A stretch of DNA of 19,325 nt from an uncultured Eubacteriales bacterium. GTDB taxonomy: Bacteria; Bacillota; Clostridia; TANB77; CAG-508. Shown here piece by piece: positions 13,270-19,325 of this stretch. The notes beneath the pieces are model-generated. The model had not been told where the DNA came from, did no database searches, and saw only the letters and a list, made by a program, of their open reading frames with translations. The stretch covers positions 1 to 19,325 of the forward strand of contig CACXCH010000013.1 of the NCBI GenBank assembly GCA_902766085.1, read 5' to 3'. The position numbers were made by a program, and so were the translations under genes. How positions within the stretch are numbered: position 1 is the stretch's first letter; every line of letters begins with the position of its first letter.

Positions 13270-14712
13270 ATGGAAAATAATAATTTTGTAAATGCAAATT
13301 CAAGCGAAGAAATTAATCCATCAGAATCTAACAATAATAACTCAAATGTTCAAAACATGAATGCAAATTCTCAAAGAGCAAATGCAAATGTACAAAATGC
13401 AAATACACAGAATAGAAATGCGAATGCTCAAAACGCTAATTTTAATAACACACAGAGCAACAAATCTAACTACTCGAAGCCAAACAATGGATTTAATGCT
13501 CCAAAGGTAAAAAAAGAAAAACAAAAAAATAACTTTGGAAAAACCGTTGTAGTTCCATTTTTTAGTGGAGTAATTGGTGCAGCACTTGTCATAACAACTT
13601 GTGTAAATGTTCCAACAATAAAATCAAAACTAATTGGAAATAACAGTCAAACGAGTGTGCCAACTACTACTGTAACAAGTTCAGGAAATGTTAATACAAA
13701 CTATATTTCGCTTTCAGATATTAATGATACTGGAGTGGCTGTTGCAGCAAAGGTTTTACCATCGGTTGTTGGAATTAATGTAACATATTCAGTTAACTCG
13801 ATATTCTCAAACAATACATCAACCGCTACAGCAGAAGGCTCAGGAGTTATAATAAGTTCAGATGGATATATATTAACTAATAATCATGTTGTTAATTCAA
13901 GTTCATCAAGCTCAAGCTCTTTCTATGAATTAGGCTCAGCAACGAAAATTACAGTAACATTATATAATGATGAAACAGAATATGATGCTAAAATAATTGG
14001 AACTGATTCAAAAACAGATTTAGCAGTTATAAAAATAGATAAAACAGATTTAACAGCTGCAACTCTTGGAGATTCAAGTACAGTTCAAGTTGGAGAATGG
14101 TGTATGGCAATCGGAAATCCTTTAGGGATGCAGAGTACAGTAACAACTGGAACAATTAGTGCCTTAAATAGAGAGATAACAGACAGTGATGGGAAAACAT
14201 ATACTGTAATTCAAACAGATGCTGCAATTAACTCAGGAAACAGCGGTGGAGCATTAGTTAATAGTAATGGAGAAGTTATAGGAATAAACTCAATAAAGGC
14301 TTCAGGAACTGGAGTTGAAGGACTAGGATTTGCTATTCCAATTAATAGTACGAAATCAATCTATAGTGACTTAATAAAATATAACAAAGTAATACGTCCA
14401 TATATTGGAGTTAGAGGAATAGATATAACTGATGAAATAATAAAAAATAACCCAACATATAATTTGGTAAAGGGATTTTATGTTAGATCAGTAGATGACT
14501 TTTCACCAGCTCAAAAAGCAGGAATACAAGCAGGAGATATTATTGTTAAAGCAGATGGAACTACTGTTGAAAATGTGAACGAATTAAATGAAATAAAAAA
14601 TAAACACAGCGTAGGAGACACTATGGAACTTACAATAAATAGAGACGGAACAGAAAAAACAGTTACAGTAACTCTTGTAGAAGAACCAAGTGACACAAAT
14701 ACAAACGACTAA
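13270..14712 (+). CDS. htrA: HtrA/DegP-type membrane serine protease with PDZ domain
   Basis: This 480-residue envelope protease degrades or refolds misfolded exported proteins. Residues 1-90 are an Asn-rich cytoplasmic tail with many Asn-Ala repeats. One membrane segment follows (about 92-113, VVVPFFSGVIGAALVITT), then a Ser/Thr linker and a trypsin-like domain. The triad is H206 (TNNHVV), D250 (DLAVIKID) and S325 (GNSGGAL). A single PDZ domain occupies about residues 375-470. The poly-Ser stretch near residues 210-217 is a flexible loop after the catalytic histidine. The start is not secure: the only good SD (AAAGGAAG, near 13223-13230) is 40 nt before this ATG. The frame stays open up to it without a standard start codon. 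The gene has its own activator-type promoter. Confidence 0.93.
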   Translation: MENNNFVNANSSEEINPSESNNNNSNVQNMNANSQRANANVQNANTQNRNANAQNANFNNTQSNKSNYSKPNNGFNAPKVKKEKQKNNFGKTVVVPFFSGVIGAALVITTCVNVPTIKSKLIGNNSQTSVPTTTVTSSGNVNTNYISLSDINDTGVAVAAKVLPSVVGINVTYSVNSIFSNNTSTATAEGSGVIISSDGYILTNNHVVNSSSSSSSSFYELGSATKITVTLYNDETEYDAKIIGTDSKTDLAVIKIDKTDLTAATLGDSSTVQVGEWCMAIGNPLGMQSTVTTGTISALNREITDSDGKTYTVIQTDAAINSGNSGGALVNSNGEVIGINSIKASGTGVEGLGFAIPINSTKSIYSDLIKYNKVIRPYIGVRGIDITDEIIKNNPTYNLVKGFYVRSVDDFSPAQKAGIQAGDIIVKADGTTVENVNELNEIKNKHSVGDTMELTINRDGTEKTVTVTLVEEPSDTNTND

Positions 14713-14736
14713 TTAAATATAAAAAAAAATGAAGTT

Positions 14737-14779
14737 TTCACTTTGAGTTCACAAAATGGACAAATTTCCTTATTATAAT
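14737..14779 (+). promoter_or_regulatory. Second TTCACA-box promoter, downstream of htrA
   Basis: TTCACT (14737-14742) and TTCACA (14748-14753) have an 11-bp period and are followed, after exactly 20 bp, by a perfect -10 TATAAT (14774-14779). This is the same geometry as the htrA promoter. Transcription would start near 14786 with no protein gene before the terminator at 14850-14886. Confidence 0.6.
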
Positions 14780-14785
14780 ATAAGC

Positions 14786-14886
14786 ATAATCAGTAATGAT
14801 TTACTCCTATTACTGATTAATAAAGAAAAACATCCCCTTTTATTTTCGAAGAAGCTATCGTGCGAAAGATAGCTTCTCTTTTTATT
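14786..14886 (+). ncRNA. Candidate small regulatory RNA (about 100 nt)
   Basis: Between the box-controlled promoter and a strong terminator lies a short non-coding transcript. It consists of an 11-bp perfect 5' hairpin (TAATCAGTAAT at 14787-14797 with ATTACTGATTA at 14809-14819), an unpaired stretch of about 30 nt containing ATCCCCTT (14832-14839), and the terminator hairpin. No start codon with an SD and a reasonable frame is present. Single-stranded C-rich motifs of the UCCC type that pair with Shine-Dalgarno sites are a known hallmark of small RNAs in Gram-positive bacteria such as RsaE. The promoter suggests co-regulation with htrA. It is inferred from sequence architecture only. Confidence 0.6.
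14850..14886 (+). terminator. Strong intrinsic terminator of the candidate small RNA
   Basis: AGAAGCTATC (14850-14859) pairs perfectly with GATAGCTTCT (14868-14877) around an 8-nt loop ending GAAA, followed by CTTTTTATT. It would also stop read-through from htrA. Confidence 0.92.
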
Positions 14887-14924
14887 ATAACCTGTGAATT
14901 TTTTGTAAAAAATAAGAATATCTA

Positions 14925-14953
14925 TTGACAAAGAATAATATAGGTGCTAATAT
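14925..14953 (+). promoter_or_regulatory. Promoter of the marR-ABC exporter operon
   Basis: TTGACA (14925-14930), a 17-bp spacer and TAATAT (14948-14953). Transcription would start near 14960, so the leader is only about 16 nt. Confidence 0.82.
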
Positions 14954-14960
14954 ATGAAAC

Positions 14961-14974
14961 GTTAGGAGGCTAAC
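14961..14974 (+). promoter_or_regulatory. Dyad over the marR ribosome-binding site
   Basis: GTTAG-GAGG-CTAAC is a perfect 5-bp inverted repeat whose centre is the SD of marR. It sits at the transcript start. It could be an autoregulatory MarR operator or an SD-masking hairpin; the sequence alone cannot decide. Confidence 0.45.
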
Positions 14975-14975
14975 A

Positions 14976-15452
14976 ATGAAAAAAGAGCATAAAAAAACGA
15001 TTGGAGGAGAGCTGGCGAAAACTAATAACATGTTTTCAAGGATTCTTATGGAACAAACAAATTACACTGTAAGTCCTACACAATTAAGAATAATAATTTA
15101 TTTGCTACATCATAACAATACATGTACGCAAAAGGAAATAGAAGACTTTTTTGATATTAGGAGGTCAACTGCAACTGGAATTTTAACAACAATGGAAAAA
15201 AATAAAATTATTATTAGAAGACAATTGAAGTCTGATGCTAGACAAAAAGAGATTGTGTTAACAGATAAAGCTATAGAAAGTTCCAATGAATTAAGAAAAA
15301 ATAGAGAAAAATTTGAAAAGATAATTAAAAAAGGTATTTCAAAGGAAGAACTTGAGATCTTTTATAGCGTATTGGAAAAAATACGACAAAATGTTAGCAC
15401 AATTAATAAAAAGGAGGAAAGAAAAAAGCAAGATGCTAAAGTTAATGTTTAA
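14976..15452 (+). CDS. MarR-family transcriptional regulator
   Basis: A 158-residue winged-helix regulator. It shows the MarR layout: an N-terminal helix, then VSPTQLRIIIYLLHHNNTC, the helix-turn-helix TQKEIEDFFDIRRSTATGIL, and a wing with KNKIIIRRQLKSDARQKEIVLTDKA. A long C-terminal dimerisation helix ends it. The SD AGGAGG lies in a short dyad just before the ATG. Its end overlaps the start of the ABC exporter by 20 nt, so it is co-transcribed. The usual role of this pairing is repression of the exporter operon until a toxic ligand binds. The ligand is unknown. Confidence 0.92.
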   Translation: MKKEHKKTIGGELAKTNNMFSRILMEQTNYTVSPTQLRIIIYLLHHNNTCTQKEIEDFFDIRRSTATGILTTMEKNKIIIRRQLKSDARQKEIVLTDKAIESSNELRKNREKFEKIIKKGISKEELEIFYSVLEKIRQNVSTINKKEERKKQDAKVNV

Positions 15453-17199
15453 GAATTTTAATAAAAAAAATGTAATTACATTTTTAGCAATAATACTTCT
15501 TGTAATTGGGCAGGTTTATTTTGAACTAAAAATGCCTGATTATATGTCAGAAATTACAAGGCTTGTTGAAACTGAAGGAAGTGAAATGTCAGATATTCTA
15601 AAAAATGGTGGATATATGCTTTTATGTGCATTAGGAAGTCTTGGTATTGCAGTATTTACAGATTTTTTAGTTGCAGGACTAACGGCAACAATTACAAAAA
15701 GAATAAGAAAAAAACTATTTACGAAAGTTGAAGATATGGCAACAAATGAAATAAAACAATTTTCAACAAGCAGTTTATTAACAAGAACAACAAATGATAT
15801 TAGCCAAATTCAAATGACACTTGCAATGGGAACACAATTAATAATTAGAGCACCGGTTACAACAGTTTGGGCTGTGTTTAAAATTTTAAACAAGAGTTGG
15901 CAATGGAGTGCATTAACTGGAGTGGAAGTTGTAATAATGCTTTCATTAATCTCAGTTATAATTGCAGTGGTATCACCAAGGTTTAAAATTGTACAAAAAT
16001 TGACTGATAAATTAAATACAGTATCTCGTGAGAATTTAACAGGAATAAGAGTAGTAAGAGCATTTAATGCTGAAAAATATCAAGAGGATAAATTTGACAA
16101 AGTTAATTCTGATTTAACAAATATGCAAATGTTTAACCAAAAGGCTTTTGCTACACTAGAACCATTAATTTATTTAATAATGGATTTTTTACCACTTGGA
16201 ATTTACATTATAGGAGCTAAACTTATTAACAATGCTGATATGATGAGCAAAATAGGACTATTTGGAGATATGATTGTATTTAGTTCTTATGCAATGCAAA
16301 TCATTATTTCAATATTAATGCTTGCAATGATATTTATGATGCTTCCAAGAGCTCAAGTATCTGCAGGACGTATAAATGAAGTACTTGATACTCCAATTAC
16401 AATAAAAGACGGAAAGAAAGACAAAGTAGATACAGGGGTAACTGGAAAAGTTGAATTTAAGAATGTTACATTCCAATATCCAGATGCAGATGCACCACTT
16501 TTAAAAAATATTTCTTTTGTTGCGAATAAAGGTGAAACTGTTGCATTTATTGGCTCAACAGGATGTGGTAAATCATCGCTAATAAATCTTATTCCAAGAC
16601 TTTATGATGCAACAGAAGGAGAAGTATTAGTTGATGATGTTAATGTAAAAGACTACACACAAAAAGAACTTCATAACAAATTAGGATATGTACCACAAAA
16701 AGCAGTAATATTTAGTGACACTGTTAAAAATAATGTAACATTTGGAGACAATGGAAAAGGAGAGATTACTGATAAAAAAGTAAATGAAGCTATAAAAGTA
16801 GCACAGGCCGAGGAATTTGTTAGCAAAATGGAAGATGGAACTAATACAATGATGGCCAGAGGTGGAACAAATGTATCAGGAGGACAAAAACAAAGACTAT
16901 CAATTGCAAGAGCAATAGCAAGGAATCCAGAAATTTATATTTTTGATGATACTTTTTCAGCTCTTGATTACAAAACAGATAGTATCTTAAGAAAGGAACT
17001 AAAAAAATATACAAAAGATGCAACTGTATTAATAGTTGCACAAAGAATAGGAACAGTTATGAACGCTGACAAAATTATAGTATTAGAAAATGGAAATATT
17101 GTTGGCATTGGTAAACATAGAGATTTATTGAATAATTGTGAAGTGTATAAACAAATTGCATTATCACAATTAAGTGAGGAGGAACTTGAAAATGAATAA
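15433..17199 (+). CDS. Heterodimeric ABC exporter, subunit with degenerate ATPase site
   Basis: This 588-residue half-transporter has six membrane segments (residues 1-320) and a nucleotide-binding domain. Walker A is GSTGCGKSS (374-382), the signature is VSGGQKQR, and Walker B reads IYIFDDT. The residue after the Walker B aspartate is D506 where active enzymes have Glu, a hallmark of the degenerate site in heterodimeric exporters such as TM287/288, BmrCD and LmrCD. I place the start at the ATG at 15433 (MLKLMFKNFNKK), within the end of marR. GGAGG at 15413-15417 is rather far (15 nt), and an ATG at 15445 is an alternative. It should pair with the next gene product to export drugs or lipids. 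Confidence 0.92.
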   Translation: MLKLMFKNFNKKNVITFLAIILLVIGQVYFELKMPDYMSEITRLVETEGSEMSDILKNGGYMLLCALGSLGIAVFTDFLVAGLTATITKRIRKKLFTKVEDMATNEIKQFSTSSLLTRTTNDISQIQMTLAMGTQLIIRAPVTTVWAVFKILNKSWQWSALTGVEVVIMLSLISVIIAVVSPRFKIVQKLTDKLNTVSRENLTGIRVVRAFNAEKYQEDKFDKVNSDLTNMQMFNQKAFATLEPLIYLIMDFLPLGIYIIGAKLINNADMMSKIGLFGDMIVFSSYAMQIIISILMLAMIFMMLPRAQVSAGRINEVLDTPITIKDGKKDKVDTGVTGKVEFKNVTFQYPDADAPLLKNISFVANKGETVAFIGSTGCGKSSLINLIPRLYDATEGEVLVDDVNVKDYTQKELHNKLGYVPQKAVIFSDTVKNNVTFGDNGKGEITDKKVNEAIKVAQAEEFVSKMEDGTNTMMARGGTNVSGGQKQRLSIARAIARNPEIYIFDDTFSALDYKTDSILRKELKKYTKDATVLIVAQRIGTVMNADKIIVLENGNIVGIGKHRDLLNNCEVYKQIALSQLSEEELENE

Positions 17200-19036
17200 C
17201 GAAGAAGAAAATAAAACACAAACAAGCACTCCAGTACAACATCATGGACCAATGGGACGAGGCGGAAATACAGGAGAAAAAGCCAAGGATTTTAAAGGAA
17301 CAGTAAAGAGATTATTCAAAGAATTGGGTTCATACAAAATAGCAATAGCATTTGCATTTATATTTTCAATAGTAGGATCAATTATAACCATAATTGCACC
17401 TGATAAATTATCAGACATAACTGATACAATTACAGCTGGAATGATGGGGAATATTGATTTAGACAAAATAAAAAGTATAGCAATTATATTATCAATAATG
17501 TATATTGCTGCAGCAATTTTCACATTTGCTGAAGGAATTATAATGGCAACAATTTCAAATAAATTTGCACAAAAACTAAGAGGAAACATTTCAACTAAAA
17601 TAAATAAATTGCCATTAAGATATTATGATAAACATTCAGTTGGAGATACATTATCAAGAATAACAAATGATGTTGATACAGTAGCTCAAATGATGAACCA
17701 ATCACTTGGAACATTAATAGCAAACATTACATTATTTTTAGGATCAATAGTAATGATGTTTTATACAAACTGGATAATGGCTATAACTGCAATTTTATCA
17801 AGCCTTGTCGGATTTGTATTTATGTTTTTGATACTTGGAAAATCTCAAAAATACTTTGTAGAAAGACAAGAAGAATTAGGAAAAATAAATGGACATATAG
17901 AGGAAGTTTATTCAGGAATTAACTTAGTAAAAATTTACAATGGACAAAAAACAGTAAATGACAAATTTGATAAGTTAAACGAAAAAGTATATGAAGCAAA
18001 TAAAAAGAGCCAATTTTTATCAGGAATAATGCCACCAATAATGAACTTTATAGGAAACTTTGGGTATGTTGCAGTTTGTGTAGTTGGTGCGATACTTGTT
18101 AAAAACGATGTAATTACATTTGGTGTAATAGTTGCATTTATGACTTATGTTAGATTATTTACAAACCCATTATCGCAAATAGCACAAAGTATGACATCAC
18201 TTCAATCAACAGCAGCTGCTGCCGAAAGAGTATTTGAGTTTATGGATGAAAAAGAAATGCCAAATGAAGACAATTTAACAAAGAGCTTATCTAGAGATGA
18301 AGCAAAAGGAAATATTGAATTTGATAATGTAGTATTTCAATATGACAACAATCCAAAGCCAACAATAACTGGATTTACTGCAAAAGCAAAACCAGGACAA
18401 AAAATAGCAATAGTTGGTCCAACAGGAGCAGGAAAAACAACAATGGTAAACTTACTTATGAAATTCTATGATGTAACATCAGGAGATATAAAAATAGATG
18501 GAATATCAACAAAAGAACTAAAAAGAAGCAATGTTCACGACTTATTTACAATGGTATTACAAGATACGTGGCTATTTGAAGGAACAGTAAGAGAAAACAT
18601 TGCATACAACTTAAAAAATGTAACAGATGAACAAATTATGGAAGTTTGCAAAGAAGTAGGATTAAGCCATTATATTGAAACATTGCCAAATGGACTTGAT
18701 TACAAAATTACTGAAAATGATGAAATATCTGCAGGCGAAAAACAATTAATAACAATAGCAAGAGGAATGCTACAAAAAACACCATTTTTAATATTAGATG
18801 AAGCTACATCAAATGTTGATACACGTACAGAGGAACTTGTTCAACAGGCGATGGATAAACTTTCAAAAGGAAAAACATCATTTATTATAGCACATAGATT
18901 ATCAACAATTAAAAATGCGGATTTAATATTAGTAATGAATAATGGAAATATCATTGAACAAGGAAACCACGAACAATTAATGGAAAAAAATGGATTCTAT
19001 GCAGACTTATATAAATCACAATTTGAATTAGTGTAA
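17192..19036 (+). CDS. Heterodimeric ABC exporter, subunit with catalytic glutamate
   Basis: This 614-residue half-transporter has a charged N-terminal tail of about 45 residues (with QHHGPMGRGG), six membrane segments, and a nucleotide-binding domain. Walker A is GPTGAGKTT (409-417), and Walker B is FLILDEATS with the catalytic E537. The signature is ISAGEKQ instead of the consensus LSGGQ. Its canonical Walker B would work with the VSGGQ of the upstream partner, while its own unusual signature faces the partner's degenerate site, so the defects fall in one of the two ATP sites. The ATG at 17192 has an SD (GAGGAGGAA, 17176-17184) and overlaps the previous gene by 8 nt. The GTG at 17174 is rejected because it precedes the SD. 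Confidence 0.93.
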   Translation: MNNEEENKTQTSTPVQHHGPMGRGGNTGEKAKDFKGTVKRLFKELGSYKIAIAFAFIFSIVGSIITIIAPDKLSDITDTITAGMMGNIDLDKIKSIAIILSIMYIAAAIFTFAEGIIMATISNKFAQKLRGNISTKINKLPLRYYDKHSVGDTLSRITNDVDTVAQMMNQSLGTLIANITLFLGSIVMMFYTNWIMAITAILSSLVGFVFMFLILGKSQKYFVERQEELGKINGHIEEVYSGINLVKIYNGQKTVNDKFDKLNEKVYEANKKSQFLSGIMPPIMNFIGNFGYVAVCVVGAILVKNDVITFGVIVAFMTYVRLFTNPLSQIAQSMTSLQSTAAAAERVFEFMDEKEMPNEDNLTKSLSRDEAKGNIEFDNVVFQYDNNPKPTITGFTAKAKPGQKIAIVGPTGAGKTTMVNLLMKFYDVTSGDIKIDGISTKELKRSNVHDLFTMVLQDTWLFEGTVRENIAYNLKNVTDEQIMEVCKEVGLSHYIETLPNGLDYKITENDEISAGEKQLITIARGMLQKTPFLILDEATSNVDTRTEELVQQAMDKLSKGKTSFIIAHRLSTIKNADLILVMNNGNIIEQGNHEQLMEKNGFYADLYKSQFELV

Positions 19037-19050
19037 AATTATAAAACGGA

Positions 19051-19090
19051 AAAAATAATCTAACTAAGTTTACTTAGTTAGATTATTTTT
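19051..19090. terminator. Strong terminator after the ABC exporter
   Basis: A perfect 18-bp inverted repeat (19051-19068 and 19073-19090) around the loop TTTA, with core TCTAACTAAG/CTTAGTTAGA, A-run on the left and T-run on the right. It can work in both directions. Confidence 0.92.
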
Positions 19091-19188
19091 GCGTATTACT
19101 CACAGGTATTTATTTCAATGCTACAGGTCAATGTTTTATTAATTTATAGTGTAATAAAGCATAAATTTAATGGCTCGTAGACTTGCTG

Positions 19189-19325
19189 TTTTGAACGCCT
19201 CCACCTTATGTGACAAAGAAAAATTATAAATAATTTTTCTTTGCACTTTCTAAGGAACGTTCAAAAATTTCGCCCTTCGTTACACTACGGTTGGTCGCTG
19301 AAGGCGCGTCTTACTCGCCTATTAA
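19189..19325. repeat. Palindromic, more G+C-rich non-coding element at the window edge
   Basis: The 289 nt after the exporter contain no gene that I can support. From 19189 the sequence is a nested imperfect palindrome. TTTTGAACG (19189-19197) faces CGTTCAAAA (19258-19266), CCTTA (19204-19208) faces TAAGG (19251-19255), GTG faces CAC, and a perfect 14-bp inner arm (19214-19227 and 19230-19243) has only a 2-nt centre. After it, G+C-rich sequence contains GGCG...CGCC pairs up to the window end. It looks like a dispersed repeat or mobile non-coding element cut by the window boundary. Confidence 0.55.

Noticed and set aside
15352..15432. Earlier start for the first ABC subunit at 15352
   Set aside because: This part overlaps the end of marR in another frame and adds a basic stretch that does not fit ABC exporter N-termini.

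Overview
The window is a very AT-rich stretch of a low-G+C Gram-positive genome. The gene families and strong Shine-Dalgarno sites fit the class Clostridia: slipin, L,D-transpeptidase, trypsin-type HtrA, a thioredoxin reductase lacking the NADPH motif, and a DUF4143 ATPase. TGA is used as a stop. No phage, transposase, CRISPR, tRNA or rRNA was seen. Species cannot be assigned from this alone.

Layout, left to right. 1-2890: a compact + strand cluster of an APH-fold kinase, a GT4 glycosyltransferase, a decayed Nudix hydrolase and a HAD phosphatase. 3055-3714: a membrane kinase of the dolichol/phytol kinase type, followed by a second, unrecognised gene remnant. 4078-5325: a thioredoxin system made of a short, atypical flavin thioredoxin reductase and thioredoxin. 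5516-8543: a membrane-anchored L,D-transpeptidase with a repetitive tail apparently cut short by a nonsense codon, then a second GT4 glycosyltransferase. 8572-9096: an isolated unit for a 122-residue protein of unknown function, with a consensus promoter, a 5' RNA hairpin and a strong terminator. 9238-10567 (- strand): apt and mtnN, a two-gene adenine salvage operon. 10659-12044: an AAA ATPase/DUF4143 gene behind a duplicated leader. 12152-14712: slipin and HtrA, both envelope quality-control proteins. 14786-14886: a probable small RNA. 14925-19036: a MarR regulator and a heterodimeric ABC exporter. The right edge enters a more G+C-rich, strongly palindromic non-coding element.

The most interesting signal is around htrA. 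Upstream of it, and again just downstream, lies the same promoter layout: two TTCAC(A/T) half-sites with an 11-bp period, then exactly 20 bp, then a -10 box. The downstream copy drives no protein. It leads into about 100 nt consisting of an 11-bp hairpin, an unpaired C-rich stretch (ATCCCC) and a strong intrinsic terminator. This looks like a Gram-positive regulatory RNA co-controlled with the HtrA protease by an OmpR-family regulator.

Other points are a hairpin that may bring a distant Shine-Dalgarno close to the apt start, a shared 45-bp element ahead of the promoters of two envelope genes, and two decayed genes. All protein names are read from motifs by eye; no database search was possible.
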